Assembly: GCF_947498345.1 (NCBI RefSeq)
Contig: NZ_CANMJY010000005.1
Coordinates: 62,001 to 126,000 of the forward strand
Reading direction: 5' to 3'
DNA length: 64,000 bases
Source of the DNA: an uncultured Winogradskyella sp.
Lineage (GTDB): Bacteria; Bacteroidota; Bacteroidia; Flavobacteriales; Flavobacteriaceae
Numbering within the stretch: the first letter of the stretch is position 1; each line of letters begins with the position of its first letter. Below, piece after piece: positions 1-8,915 of this stretch. Both the position numbers and the translations under genes were made by a program. Under the pieces are notes generated by a model. The model did no database searches and was not told the DNA's origin. It saw only the letters and a list, made by a program, of their open reading frames with translations.

Positions 1-78
1 CAAAATCGCAAGAGCATTTTTATCACCAGCTTTGTAAGCATTTACTAATTTTTCATCTATGCTATAATCCGTTTTCAA
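1..78 (-). CDS. RNA polymerase sigma-70 (ECF-like) factor, N-terminal fragment cut by window edge
   Basis: Only the first 26 codons are visible; the gene runs off the left edge. Reading leftward from 78, directly after the stop codon of the SRPBCC gene and in the same frame, the sequence encodes (L/M)KTDYSIDEKLVNAYKAGD followed by KNALAIL. The pattern LV-x-x-Y-x-x-GD-x-x-AL-x-x-L is typical of the start of sigma-70 region 2 in ECF-type sigma factors of this family. The start would be TTG at 76-78, with no ATG in frame nearby; a TTG start following a stop codon suggests translational coupling to the SRPBCC gene. The function call rests on a short stretch, so it is tentative. Confidence 0.5.
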   Translation of the reverse strand, partial: MKTDYSIDEKLVNAYKAGDKNALAIL

Positions 79-588
79 TTATGCATGTTTTTTAGTTTGA
101 AATGATTGTCTCTTGTATGCCTCTCTCAAAAACCTAACCCAAGGATTATACTTAGATACTTTCGCTTGCGTTGTAAAATGATTTTCAACCTTATCGAAAG
201 CCTCTTCAATTAAAGCATCATGAAGCCAACGTATTACAAAAACCCATAAAAGAGAAGCTTTAAAGGTTGTTTTTGTATTAATCTTATGAGTTATCTCAGT
301 GCAAGAATCATTAATAGTATTAATTCGTAACTCATGTGTACCATTAAAGCCTTTAGGTTTAGTGAATTGAAACTTTATATATTCACCTTCAATAAATTGA
401 ACTATTGTATAACGTATTCTACCATGACCTCCTTTGCTACCTATATTAAGTCCATCTTTGAATCGTATAGCTGGCCAATTTTCATAAGGCCAAACTAAAT
501 CATCTTTACTAGTCAAAGTTTTAAATATCTGGGACACCTTTTCTTTAGGTTGATAGATTGTTCTTTTATGAATATTAATCACTCTCAT
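79..588 (-). CDS. SRPBCC-fold (START/Bet v1-like) family protein
   Basis: A 169-residue soluble protein without signal peptide or membrane segment. Early residues (KRTIYQPKEKVSQIFKTL) and the middle (YTIVQFIEGEYIKFQF, then ELRI and EITHKI strands) follow the curved beta-sheet plus long C-terminal helix of the SRPBCC superfamily, which binds hydrophobic ligands in a central cavity. No specific ligand or reaction can be read from the sequence. It ends directly before the sigma factor gene on the same strand, so the two are probably co-transcribed. Its promoter should lie in the 145-bp gap shared with rlmD, which is transcribed the other way. Confidence 0.6.
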   Translation of the reverse strand: MRVINIHKRTIYQPKEKVSQIFKTLTSKDDLVWPYENWPAIRFKDGLNIGSKGGHGRIRYTIVQFIEGEYIKFQFTKPKGFNGTHELRINTINDSCTEITHKINTKTTFKASLLWVFVIRWLHDALIEEAFDKVENHFTTQAKVSKYNPWVRFLREAYKRQSFQTKKHA

Positions 589-707
589 ATTATAAAGACG
601 GAGAAGTGTTGAAAAGGTTCAAATTATTTCTCACAAAAGGGAAAATTTTATTAATTACTTCTATAAAGATAACCCCAAATATATCTGCTAAATTTAGGCT
701 ATCTATA

Positions 708-715
708 TATATTTG
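708..715 (+). promoter_or_regulatory. Probable -7 element of the rlmD promoter
   Basis: TATATTTG matches the Bacteroidota sigma-A -7 consensus TAnnTTTG exactly and lies 18 bp before the rlmD start codon. The -33 element (TTG/TTTG) is not clear upstream, so the call rests on the -7 match and position. Confidence 0.45.
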
Positions 716-733
716 CACTCTAATTTGCAATAG

Positions 734-2185
734 ATGCCACGAAGAGAGCGCAACAAGTTTGTTAAACGCGGACAAATCATTGAGATTTTAATCGAAGATT
801 ATGCCTTTGGAGGCAAAGGTATTGGTCGTATTCGTAATGAGCATGGTGAATTTGTTGTTTTTGTTCCCAATACACTTCCTGGTCAAACGGTAAAAGCTCA
901 GGTAAAAAAATCGAGTAAAAAATATGCGGAATGCAAATTACTTGATGTTTTAAAACCTTCGGAAGATGAAGTTGAAGTCTCTTACCAAGATATTCCTGGT
1001 GCACCTTATATTCAATTACCAATAGAAAAACAGCATCTATATAAAAAGCAAAGTACATTAGAGCTCTTTAAACGTATTGGTAAAGTCGCAGATGTAGAAG
1101 CTAAATTTGATGAATTTGTAAAATCTCCTAACACTTTCCATTATCGTAATAAAATGGAATATGGTTTTTCAGCTATTGGTTATGATTCTGTACAAAAAAC
1201 AGATGTTGACGAATTTACGTTAGGATTTAAAAGACGAGGGCTATGGTGGTGTGGTGAAAACCTAAACAAAGACTCAGGATTATTTGATGCAGAATTAGAG
1301 AATCGCTTAAAAGCCATAAGACAATATTGCGAAGCAACTGGTCTGGCACCTTGGCATGGGCCAAAAAAGGAAGGTTTTTTTAGATATTTTGTGGTACGTA
1401 AATCTTATAAGACTAATAAACTATTATTCAATTTAGTAACCACATCTTATGACTTACCAAAATTTGATTTAGATGAATTTGCAAATTATTTGGTTAAGTT
1501 ATTTGGAGATAGAGTCGCTGGATTGCTTCATACTATTAATGACGAAGTTGGTGATCGCACTATAGCTACCACCGGAAGTATTAATCTTGTTTATGGTGAA
1601 GATAAAATTGTTGAGGAATTATTAGGATTAAGTTTTGAAATTAGCATGAAAAGTTTTTTTCAAACCAATCCTAAATGTGCAGAAAAATTATATTCTAAAG
1701 TCGTAGACTACGCTATAGAAAATAAAGAAGCTGTAGATAATACTGTTGTTTTGGATTTGTTTTGCGGTACTGGTACAATAGGACAAATCTTAGCTAGTAA
1801 AGCTAATAACACTAAAATTGTAGGTGTTGATATTGTAGCTTCTGCTATTGAGGATGCTAAAGAAAATGCTAAACGCAACCATATAAAAGGTTTGCAATTT
1901 TATGCTGCTGATGTGGGTAAATTTTTAAACGAGCACCCAGAGTATACTCACAAAATAAGAACCATTATTTTAGATCCAGCAAGAGCTGGTATAGCTCCCA
2001 AAACCCTTAAAAAAATAATAAACCTTAACGCAGAACGTTTGGTTTATGTATCTTGTAATCCTGCTACGCAAGCTAGAGATACAGAGCATTTAATGCAAGT
2101 AGGATATGAAATAAAAAAGTTAAGTTTAGTAGATCAATTTCCACATACAGCGCATATCGAAACTGTAGTTTTGTTTGAGAAATAA
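734..2185 (+). CDS. rlmD: 23S rRNA (uracil(1939)-C(5))-methyltransferase RlmD
   Basis: S-adenosylmethionine-dependent enzyme that methylates C5 of U1939 in 23S rRNA. The 483-residue length fits the TrmA/RumA family. An N-terminal TRAM RNA-binding domain (about residues 8-65, with AFGGKGIGR) precedes the methyltransferase core. SAM motif I is DLFCGTGTIG, a later motif is DPARAG, and the catalytic Cys lies in VSCNPATQARD, with the downstream Glu near the C-terminus (HIETVVLFEK). The iron-sulfur cysteine set of E. coli RlmD is not evident in the TRAM-to-core linker, as in many Bacteroidota homologues. The start ATG at 734 gives the expected basic N-terminus. It heads a three-gene run with the DUF6452 and DUF6048 genes. 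Confidence 0.93.
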   Translation: MPRRERNKFVKRGQIIEILIEDYAFGGKGIGRIRNEHGEFVVFVPNTLPGQTVKAQVKKSSKKYAECKLLDVLKPSEDEVEVSYQDIPGAPYIQLPIEKQHLYKKQSTLELFKRIGKVADVEAKFDEFVKSPNTFHYRNKMEYGFSAIGYDSVQKTDVDEFTLGFKRRGLWWCGENLNKDSGLFDAELENRLKAIRQYCEATGLAPWHGPKKEGFFRYFVVRKSYKTNKLLFNLVTTSYDLPKFDLDEFANYLVKLFGDRVAGLLHTINDEVGDRTIATTGSINLVYGEDKIVEELLGLSFEISMKSFFQTNPKCAEKLYSKVVDYAIENKEAVDNTVVLDLFCGTGTIGQILASKANNTKIVGVDIVASAIEDAKENAKRNHIKGLQFYAADVGKFLNEHPEYTHKIRTIILDPARAGIAPKTLKKIINLNAERLVYVSCNPATQARDTEHLMQVGYEIKKLSLVDQFPHTAHIETVVLFEK

Positions 2186-2188
2186 CAC

Positions 2189-2767
2189 ATGAAAAAATTA
2201 AATATATTCATTTTAGTAGTAGCTACTATCATAATAGGTTGCGAACGCGACGATATTTGTGCAGAGAGTACTTCTACTACGCCACGACTTATCATTGAAT
2301 TTTATGATGCAGACAGTCCTGATGACTTAAAAAATGTACCTAGATTATCTGCATATGGTGAAGATTTATTTATTGATGAAAGTGGGGTTTTTACTCCTCC
2401 GACTGAGGTGTCTGATGCTATCGTGGAGTATGATAATAATTTTTTATTTAATGTAAACAGTAACAACATTGGTTTACCGTTGTTAATTGGCAATGAAAAT
2501 GAACTTACTACAACCCGTTTTGTATTAGAAAAAGACACCAATTTGCGCATAGATGATGATGATTCTGAGACATCTAATATAGACATCATTGAAATTTCAT
2601 ATTTGCCACAATTTGAATATGTCTCGAGAGCCTGTGGGTATAAAAGCATTTTTACCGAGTTAGATATAATTATAGATAGTGATGGCGATGATTGGATTAA
2701 TGATATAGAAATAGACGTAGTAAGTATAGAAAATGAAAACACAGTACATGTTCGCATCTTCCATTAG
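2189..2767 (+). CDS. DUF6452-type lipoprotein
   Basis: A 192-residue protein beginning MKKLNIFILVVATIIIGCERDD: a short hydrophobic signal with a lipobox ending at Cys18, so it is predicted to be lipidated and exported. The rest is acidic and beta-rich with no catalytic motif that I recognise. In Flavobacteriaceae this family sits between rlmD and a DUF6048 gene, exactly as here: the gap to rlmD is 3 bp and it overlaps the next gene by 35 bp. Function is unknown; the tight linkage suggests an envelope role shared with the DUF6048 protein. Confidence 0.75.
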   Translation: MKKLNIFILVVATIIIGCERDDICAESTSTTPRLIIEFYDADSPDDLKNVPRLSAYGEDLFIDESGVFTPPTEVSDAIVEYDNNFLFNVNSNNIGLPLLIGNENELTTTRFVLEKDTNLRIDDDDSETSNIDIIEISYLPQFEYVSRACGYKSIFTELDIIIDSDGDDWINDIEIDVVSIENENTVHVRIFH

Positions 2768-3488
2768 AGTTATTGTCGTTATGTTATTGTTATCTACAAT
2801 GGCATTTGCGCAAGAAGAAAAGAAAACCGTGAAGGATACGTTGGTCTATAAGCAAAAATATGGATTGCGTTTGGGTGCGGATTTAAGCAAAATAGCACGT
2901 ACGTTTTTAGACGATAATTATACAGGCTTTGAAATTATGGGTGATTATCGTCTCACTAAAAAAATCTATTTGGCTGGTGAGATTGGCAATGAAGAACGCA
3001 CTATAGATAATGATGTCTTAAATAATACCACTAAAGGAAGCTATTTTAAAGGTGGTATTGACCTTAATTTTTACAAAAATTGGCTGGATATGGAAAATAT
3101 GATCTATGTTGGTTTTAGGGTTGGTGCAAGTACCTTTAGCCAAACGTTGAACAGTTACGATATCTACAATGTAAATAACCAATATTGGAACCAGCAATTC
3201 TCAGTAGAAGAAGGTACCGAATTTGATGGTTTAACAGCAATTTGGGGAGAAATATTAATAGGCATTAAAGCAGAACTATTTAATAATTTATTTGCAGGTA
3301 TAAATACGCAACTTAAGTTTTTAGTCTCAGAAACTGCTCCAAACAATTTCGAGAACCTCTATATTCCTGGGTTTAATAGAACGTACGACAGTGGTAGTTT
3401 TGGTGTAGGTTTTGGATTTAATGTATCTTATCTAGTCCCTATCTTTAAAAAAGATAAAGTAGTGGTTCAGGAAAAAGAAGCTGAATAA
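2733..3488 (+). CDS. DUF6048 outer-membrane-type beta-barrel protein
   Basis: A 251-residue exported protein with a signal peptide ending near TMAFAQ (about residue 27). The body has alternating beta-strands (YGLRLGADLSK, FEIMGDYRLTKKIYLAGEIG, FGVGFGFNVSYLVPIF) as in small outer-membrane beta-barrels. The ATG at 2733 overlaps the preceding gene by 35 bp; an ATG at 2748 is an alternative that shortens the signal peptide by five residues. It is translationally coupled to the DUF6452 lipoprotein, and the pair may form an outer-membrane unit. No enzymatic function is visible. Confidence 0.75.
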   Translation: MKTQYMFASSIRVIVVMLLLSTMAFAQEEKKTVKDTLVYKQKYGLRLGADLSKIARTFLDDNYTGFEIMGDYRLTKKIYLAGEIGNEERTIDNDVLNNTTKGSYFKGGIDLNFYKNWLDMENMIYVGFRVGASTFSQTLNSYDIYNVNNQYWNQQFSVEEGTEFDGLTAIWGEILIGIKAELFNNLFAGINTQLKFLVSETAPNNFENLYIPGFNRTYDSGSFGVGFGFNVSYLVPIFKKDKVVVQEKEAE

Positions 3489-3496
3489 ATTAGATT

Positions 3497-4213
3497 TCAA
3501 ATAACCCCTTTTTCTCTTATCCTCTTCATAAAATTGTCTTTCATACGCTTACTTATTATAAGTTTATGGTTTTCAATTTTAATTTGGTTTCCATCTATTT
3601 CCCTAATGTGATTTAAATTAACAATATGAGATCTATGAATACGAATAAAATTTTCGTCAGGTAAAAGGGTTTCCATAAATGCTGTAGTTTGCAAAGCCAG
3701 AATTATATCTTCACTAGTATAAATCTTTACATATTCGCCATAACTCTCTGTAAATAATATATCATCAAAATTGACTTTCACCATTTTACGATTCGTTTTC
3801 ACAAAGATGTATTGACTTTGGGAATCTATACTCTCTCCACTACTATTATTAAATTTAATTAGCCCCTTAGCTTTATCTATAGCTTGATAAAATCGTTGAA
3901 AAGAGAAAGGTTTTACCAAATAATCCACTACATCAAGATTATAACTCTCCAAAGCATATTCTGAATAAGCTGTAGTAAAAATGGTAACAAGATTATCTTT
4001 AAGCATTTTTTGAAGATCAATACCTGTAAGGTCATCCATTTGAATATCACTTAATAAAATATCTACATGTTCATTATCTATAATAGATTTTGCTTCAAGT
4101 ACATTACTAGCTTTACCTATAACTTTGAGTGATTCAATTTTATTGCAGTACGATTCTAGAAGCACTCGTGCTGGTTCTTCATCATCTAATATTAATACAT
4201 TTAATAATTCCAT
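3497..4213 (-). CDS. LytTR-type DNA-binding response regulator
   Basis: A 238-residue two-component response regulator. Residues 1-120 form a receiver domain with acidic pocket LILDDEE, phosphoacceptor Asp56 (LLSDIQM), the Thr/Ser switch in TIFTTAYSE and Lys in YLVKPF. Residues about 135-238 form a LytTR DNA-binding domain (YIFVKTNRKMVKVNFDDILF...IRIHRSHIVNLNHI). It follows the LytS-type kinase gene by 17 bp on the same strand and is its cognate partner. LytTR regulators bind direct repeats of about 9-10 bp; none were identified here, although a composite palindrome lies upstream of the kinase gene. Confidence 0.9.
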   Translation of the reverse strand: MELLNVLILDDEEPARVLLESYCNKIESLKVIGKASNVLEAKSIIDNEHVDILLSDIQMDDLTGIDLQKMLKDNLVTIFTTAYSEYALESYNLDVVDYLVKPFSFQRFYQAIDKAKGLIKFNNSSGESIDSQSQYIFVKTNRKMVKVNFDDILFTESYGEYVKIYTSEDIILALQTTAFMETLLPDENFIRIHRSHIVNLNHIREIDGNQIKIENHKLIISKRMKDNFMKRIREKGVI

Positions 4214-4230
4214 TTAACGATTATGAATAT

Positions 4231-5259
4231 TTATCCTTTACGCATTAAAGGGATTTCTAATTGCAAGTGGTAAACATTATTTTTAATATCTTCTTCCATA
4301 AAATAATCATTTTCATACAAAAGCTCTAATCGCTTTGTAATATTTTCTAACCCCATACCTCCATATTTTAATGTTGTACTATTAGATTTTTTCTTTATTG
4401 AATTTGATATAGAAAACACTAACTTATTGTCTTTTAAAACTGATGCCACAATCTTTATAAAACCGCTTCTGTTACTCACAGTATCTGAATGCTTGCATGC
4501 ATTTTCAACCAAGTTTATCAAAATCAATGGAGCCACTAAATGAAACCCTTTATTAGATTGATAATTAAATATAATATTATTTTGAGTTGAGTTTTTCATG
4601 CGATGGATTTCCAGCAAGTTCTCTATAGCTTCAATTTCTTTATTCAATTCTACAGTGGCGTTATTACAATCATAAACCATAAAACGCAAAATTCCTGAGA
4701 GTTTCTCCAACATAGGCGCTGTTTTTTCATTCCCGGTTTGAGCATAAGAATAGATGTTGTTCAATGTGTTAAATAAAAAATGAGGGTTAATTTGCGAGCG
4801 TAAAAAATTAAGTTCAGCCCTCAGTTTCTCTAGTTTAAGTTCATCTTCTTTTTCTCGCTTTAAATACCAATTGTGCACAAAATAAAACATACTCGATATA
4901 ATAATAAACAATGAAAGCTGAAGAACATTAAATATAATAGAATCCCAAAAACTATGTGTTATAGGATAATCAAAAGGTAAATTATTATCAAGAACAGCAA
5001 AGGTAAAACCAACAATAAGAATGGTAAGTATTGTAAATATCAAATACCAAAAATAATTCTTATCAACTAGTAAAGGCAATAATTTAAAATAGTGAAAATA
5101 TACAATAGTAGCGATAGCCATTACATTGCTTAAACTAAATGCAAAAGAAGTCCAAAACCCAATAGCACTAGCATCAAACACAATTGTAGAGCTTAAATAA
5201 ATAAGCCATAGAGCAACTTGAGCTATAATACTGTATTTTTTGAAGTGTTTAATTGCCAA
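4231..5259 (-). CDS. LytS-type sensor histidine kinase (His_kinase family, PF06580-like)
   Basis: A 342-residue membrane kinase. Four hydrophobic segments (about residues 13-29, 36-57, 70-90 and 107-128) form a small membrane sensor without a large periplasmic loop. A coiled linker leads to the phosphoacceptor motif FLRSQINPHFLFNTLNNIY, with His160 as the likely phosphorylated residue. A degenerate HATPase domain follows (NLVENACKHS, then GGMGLENITKRLELLY). Kinases of this type work with LytTR regulators, and the partner gene follows directly. The signal is not evident. Confidence 0.88.
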   Translation of the reverse strand: MAIKHFKKYSIIAQVALWLIYLSSTIVFDASAIGFWTSFAFSLSNVMAIATIVYFHYFKLLPLLVDKNYFWYLIFTILTILIVGFTFAVLDNNLPFDYPITHSFWDSIIFNVLQLSLFIIISSMFYFVHNWYLKREKEDELKLEKLRAELNFLRSQINPHFLFNTLNNIYSYAQTGNEKTAPMLEKLSGILRFMVYDCNNATVELNKEIEAIENLLEIHRMKNSTQNNIIFNYQSNKGFHLVAPLILINLVENACKHSDTVSNRSGFIKIVASVLKDNKLVFSISNSIKKKSNSTTLKYGGMGLENITKRLELLYENDYFMEEDIKNNVYHLQLEIPLMRKG

Positions 5260-5281
5260 ATCTTTTCAATATATTCCATTA

Positions 5282-5349
5282 CAAGTTTATATATTTTTAT
5301 TTAACTCAGACAAGAAATCTTATAAGTGATATCACTTATCCGATAAGTG
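5282..5349 (-). promoter_or_regulatory. Promoter of the LytS/LytR operon with overlapping palindromic operators
   Basis: A -7-like octamer TAAACTTG (minus strand, 5282-5289) lies 23 bp before the kinase start. Upstream are two overlapping dyads sharing one arm: ATAAGTGAT/ATCACTTAT at 5322-5339 (18 bp, perfect) and CACTTATC-C-GATAAGTG at 5333-5349 (17 bp, perfect about one centre base). Three copies of the half-site CACTTAT therefore face alternately. This is the layout of a composite operator for a dimeric regulator. It could serve the kinase operon or the divergent amine oxidase gene. The binding protein is unknown. Confidence 0.55.
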
Positions 5350-5447
5350 TAACAATTAATTCTATTTTTAGTAATTAAAAAATGAGTATAAACGTTTGTA
5401 CCATAATAGTATACCACTAATAGAATTAAAATTACCTCTTATTGAAT

Positions 5448-5482
5448 TTTGTAGTATAATATATATCTTCATAATATTTTTG
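5448..5482 (+). promoter_or_regulatory. Probable promoter of the amine oxidase gene
   Basis: TTTG at 5448-5451 and TATTTTTG at 5475-5482, a full match to TAnnTTTG, are separated by 23 bp, within the range reported for Flavobacterium promoters. The -7 element lies 17 bp before the start codon at 5500. Confidence 0.45.
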
Positions 5483-5499
5483 GATAAAATAATAGCATC

Positions 5500-6690
5500 A
5501 TGGAAAGAAATGAGTTTTTAAAATTATGTGGATTATTAGGTATTTCATTGCCTTTTCAGTCAATGATGGCATCATGCAGTAGTTCTGACGGCAATCCAAA
5601 TTCTGGAAATAACATACCTGAATCTGTGATTATAATTGGTGCAGGTGCAGCAGGTATGGCTGCAGGTCATCTATTAGCTCAACGAAATATAGATTTTCAA
5701 ATTTTAGAGGCCTCTTCTACTTATGGAGGTAGGATGAAGCAAAATACAAGCTTCGCCAATTTCCCAATTCCTTTAGGTGCAGAATGGCTTCATGTCCAAC
5801 CCTCAGTATTTTCAGAAATCGTTAATGATGACTCTATACAAATAAGTACAACAACTGTTGGGTATGATCAAAATACAGATTTTGGAATTTTAGCTAGTAA
5901 TGGACAACAAATATCGCTTTCTGATATTGGCTTTACGATTGATAGAAAGTTTGTTAATTCTACTTGGTTTGATTTTTTTGAAACTTATATTCTGCCAAGT
6001 GTAGAATCAAAAATTATTTATAATAGCCCAATAAATTCAATTGATTATTCTGGTAATCAAGTTATGGTAACTGATACTAATGGCCAAACATATAACGCTA
6101 GTAAGGTAATAGTAACAATACCAGTAAAAATTTTGCAAAACGGGTCTGTAAATTTTACACCCTCCTTATCTAATAACAAGCAACAGGCAATAAATGATGT
6201 AACGGTTTGGAATGGTTGCAAGGCATTTGTTGAGTTTACTAATAAGTTCTATCCAACCTTTATTGCTTATATAACTACACCCGAAACAGCTGGACAAAAA
6301 TTATATTATGATGCGTCGTATGGACAAAATACTATGCAAAATATTTTGGGACTATTTGCTGTTGGGACAGAAGCAGACACCTATAATAATCTCAGCTCAG
6401 ATAATAATTTAAGAGATTTTATATTAAATGAGTTAGATGATGTATTTGGTAGTAATATTGCATCTTCTAGTTATATAAGGCATACGTTTCAGAATTGGAA
6501 TAGTGAGCCTTATGCTAATGGTGCCTATATTTTTGATTATGAAAATTCTAATCGTATAAATAGATTAGGACAATCAGTAAACAATAAACTATTTTTTGCA
6601 GGAGACGCCTATACTACAGGTAATGATTGGAGTAGCGTACATGCAGCAGCAAGATCCGCTAAAAGAGCTGTAGAAGAAATACTAAGCTAA
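5500..6690 (+). CDS. Flavin-containing amine oxidase family lipoprotein
   Basis: A 396-residue FAD-dependent oxidoreductase. The N-terminus (MERNEFLKLCGLLG...MMASCSSS) carries a hydrophobic stretch and a lipobox-like MASC with Cys26, so the enzyme is probably exported and membrane-anchored. The Rossmann FAD site reads IIIGAGAAGMAAGHLL, with the adenine-binding acidic residue in LEASSTYGGRM. The C-terminal flavin motif LFFAGDAYTTGNDWSSVHAAARSAKRA is the amine-oxidase/monoamine-oxidase type. At 396 residues it is shorter than typical 450-residue members. The substrate (amine, amino acid or other) cannot be read. It lacks the twin arginines of true Tat signals despite a similar N-terminus. Confidence 0.85.
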   Translation: MERNEFLKLCGLLGISLPFQSMMASCSSSDGNPNSGNNIPESVIIIGAGAAGMAAGHLLAQRNIDFQILEASSTYGGRMKQNTSFANFPIPLGAEWLHVQPSVFSEIVNDDSIQISTTTVGYDQNTDFGILASNGQQISLSDIGFTIDRKFVNSTWFDFFETYILPSVESKIIYNSPINSIDYSGNQVMVTDTNGQTYNASKVIVTIPVKILQNGSVNFTPSLSNNKQQAINDVTVWNGCKAFVEFTNKFYPTFIAYITTPETAGQKLYYDASYGQNTMQNILGLFAVGTEADTYNNLSSDNNLRDFILNELDDVFGSNIASSSYIRHTFQNWNSEPYANGAYIFDYENSNRINRLGQSVNNKLFFAGDAYTTGNDWSSVHAAARSAKRAVEEILS

Positions 6691-6734
6691 TTTTCAAAAA
6701 AAACCTTATCTTTTCTTTATCAAAACCATTGTTT

Positions 6735-7259
6735 ATGGATAAAGAAGCTATTGTAGATTTAATTGAAGTCAAACATTCTGAATTGATTCACTGGCTAAAG
6801 CAACAACCTGAAGAATCCTGGACTGAAGGTCCTAAAGGAAAATGGACACAAGGACAACAAGTTCTGCATTTATTACAAAGTATAAAACCACTGAATAATG
6901 CCTTGAGTATGCCTAAATTTTTATTGCGCTATAAGTTTGGCAAAGCTAACAGACCCGTCAGAAACTTTAATACTATCGTAAAACGTTACCAAGAACGTTT
7001 AGAAGATGCTAAAGGAAAAACCTATAAAGGTTCTCAAAATATGAAAGTTCCTACTTTAAAGGAAAAACAATACATACTTAACAGACTACAAACCGAGAAT
7101 AAAAAACTACAATACAAGACCAAAAAAATAAGTAACAAGAATCTTGATACATTAATACTGCCACATCCCTTAATGGGTAAAATGCCAGTTAGAGAAATTA
7201 TTATGTGGACGGCTTATCATGTAGAGCATCATACTGAGACTTTAAAATCTAAATATTAA
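6735..7259 (+). CDS. DinB-superfamily protein (first copy)
   Basis: A four-helix-bundle protein of 174 residues from ATG at 6735 (MDKEAIVDLIEVK). A TTG two codons earlier also starts the frame but is less likely. DinB-like metal ligands are visible: the His in QQVLHLLQS and the C-terminal cluster in YHVEHHTETL. Family members bind a divalent metal, and some are thiol transferases using bacillithiol or similar thiols. The gene follows the amine oxidase by 44 bp, and the TPR gene starts four bases after it, so the three may form one transcript. A second DinB protein is encoded at 16223-16750. Confidence 0.75.
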   Translation: MDKEAIVDLIEVKHSELIHWLKQQPEESWTEGPKGKWTQGQQVLHLLQSIKPLNNALSMPKFLLRYKFGKANRPVRNFNTIVKRYQERLEDAKGKTYKGSQNMKVPTLKEKQYILNRLQTENKKLQYKTKKISNKNLDTLILPHPLMGKMPVREIIMWTAYHVEHHTETLKSKY

Positions 7260-7262
7260 GGA

Positions 7263-7961
7263 TTGAAAAAATATCTAATTGGTTTATATACAGCAGTAAT
7301 CCTCATAAATTGTGATAACACAACAGTTGAAGAATATTATAACAGAGCAATTGAATTTGAAAAAATTGAGGATTATGAAACTGCAATCAGAAACTTGAAT
7401 AAAGCAATTGAAAAAGATAAATTTTGCAGATCTGCTTTGCTAAATCGAGGATATTATAAATCAAAGATAGGTGATGACCTTGGAGGCATTGAAGACTATA
7501 AAAAAATTCTTGAATTTGATTCAAATAATACCTTAGCCCTTTTTAATATGGCCACAAGCTACAGCAATTTAGAGAATACTGATTTAGCATTATTTTTTTA
7601 CTCTAAAGCCCTGAAAACTAAAGGTGCTCTTAATTGTAATGCCAACTCAAGAGGATATATGCTATTTAATACAAAGTTTGATACAAAGAGATTTGATAGC
7701 GATATGGAATTCACTATGCCAAAATGTGAAATTTATTTTGATAGAGGTTTAGAATATTATTGGCTAGAGGATTATAACAATGCCATTTCTGATTTTCAAA
7801 AATCCTTAAATTCAAACAATCAGATAATAGATTGTTATTTTTTAATTGGAGAATCTAACTTAGCAAAAAATGACACGATAAATGCTTGTATTAATTACAA
7901 AGAGGCTAGTATACTTGGACTTAATGCAGCAAGTGAAGCCTTGAATATTTTGTGTAAATAA
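7263..7961 (+). CDS. TPR-repeat lipoprotein
   Basis: A 232-residue protein with a probable lipoprotein signal (KKYLIGLYTAVILINC, Cys about residue 17) followed by tetratricopeptide repeats: YYNRAIEFEKIEDYETAIRN, ALLNRGYYKSKIGDDLGGIE, ALFNMATSYSNLENTDLALF, and a later pair in the C-terminal half. TPRs form a protein-binding scaffold. The start is TTG at 7263, three bases after the preceding stop; no ATG fits the signal peptide. It converges on purC with only a 4-bp gap, so read-through between the strands is possible. Confidence 0.72.
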   Translation: MKKYLIGLYTAVILINCDNTTVEEYYNRAIEFEKIEDYETAIRNLNKAIEKDKFCRSALLNRGYYKSKIGDDLGGIEDYKKILEFDSNNTLALFNMATSYSNLENTDLALFFYSKALKTKGALNCNANSRGYMLFNTKFDTKRFDSDMEFTMPKCEIYFDRGLEYYWLEDYNNAISDFQKSLNSNNQIIDCYFLIGESNLAKNDTINACINYKEASILGLNAASEALNILCK

Positions 7962-7965
7962 AAGT

Positions 7966-8913
7966 TTACTTTAAATACTCTAAAACATTAGCCTCTATCC
8001 TACCCTGAATATCCGAAAGGTCTGCTTTTACAAAAGTTTCGCCAGTAATATTTTCATAAAGCTCTATGTAACGCTCACTTACAGATTCAATATAATCATC
8101 ACTCATAAAAGGCACAGTCTGCCCTTCTAAACCTTGAAATCCATTAGAGATTAACCATTGACGTACAAACTCTTTTGATAACTGTTTTTGTGGCTCTTCA
8201 TTGTCTTGGCGTTCTTGGTAACCATCTGCATAGAAATAACGTGAAGAATCTGGTGTATGAATCTCATCAATCAGTACAATTTTACCATCTTTAGTTTTAC
8301 CAAATTCGTATTTAGTATCAACTAAAATCAACCCTCTACTGGCAGCTATTTCTGTTCCTCGCTGAAACAATTTTCTAGTATAATCCTCGAGGACAACATA
8401 ATCCTCTTCAGAAACAATACCACGCTTTAGAATAGCTTCTCTAGAGATATCTTCATCGTGATCACCTTTTTCAGCTTTTGTTGCTGGTGTAATAATAGGC
8501 TCAGGAAATTTGTCATTTTCCTTCATACCTTCAGGCATAGATACACCACAGAGCAATCGTTTACCCGCTTTATACTCACGTGCTGCATGCCCAGACATAT
8601 AACCTCTAATCACCATTTCTACTTTAAAAGGTTCGCAAAGATGACCAACAGCCACATTAGGATCTGGAGTAGCAACTAACCAATTAGGCACTATGTCTTC
8701 GGTATCTTTCATCATTTTAGTAGCTATCTGATTTAGGATTTGTCCTTTATAAGGAATTCCTTTAGGCATTACCACATCAAAAGCACTTAATCTATCCGTT
8801 GCAACCATAACCAGTTGCTCATCACTGATATTATACACCTCCCTTACCTTACCTTTGTATACGCTTTTTTGGTTTGGGAAATGAAAGTTGGTATCGATTA
8901 TTGTATTACTCAT
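7966..8913 (-). CDS. purC: Phosphoribosylaminoimidazolesuccinocarboxamide synthase (SAICAR synthetase)
   Basis: ATP-dependent ligase of purine biosynthesis that joins CAIR and aspartate to give SAICAR. The 315-residue protein shows the family's N-terminal YKGKVREVY nucleotide-binding loop, [28 protein letters not shown] and the [15 protein letters not shown] signature. Length fits the longer, eukaryote/Bacteroidota-type PurC rather than the 237-residue E. coli form. It lies 2 bp downstream of phoH on the same strand, a conserved flavobacterial pairing, and probably depends on the phoH promoter. Confidence 0.95.
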   Translation of the reverse strand: MSNTIIDTNFHFPNQKSVYKGKVREVYNISDEQLVMVATDRLSAFDVVMPKGIPYKGQILNQIATKMMKDTEDIVPNWLVATPDPNVAVGHLCEPFKVEMVIRGYMSGHAAREYKAGKRLLCGVSMPEGMKENDKFPEPIITPATKAEKGDHDEDISREAILKRGIVSEEDYVVLEDYTRKLFQRGTEIAASRGLILVDTKYEFGKTKDGKIVLIDEIHTPDSSRYFYADGYQERQDNEEPQKQLSKEFVRQWLISNGFQGLEGQTVPFMSDDYIESVSERYIELYENITGETFVKADLSDIQGRIEANVLEYLK

Positions 8914-8915
8914 GT

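Noticed and set aside
606..791. Short plus-strand frame across the rlmD promoter
   Set aside because: It overlaps the promoter and the rlmD start in another frame and resembles no family.
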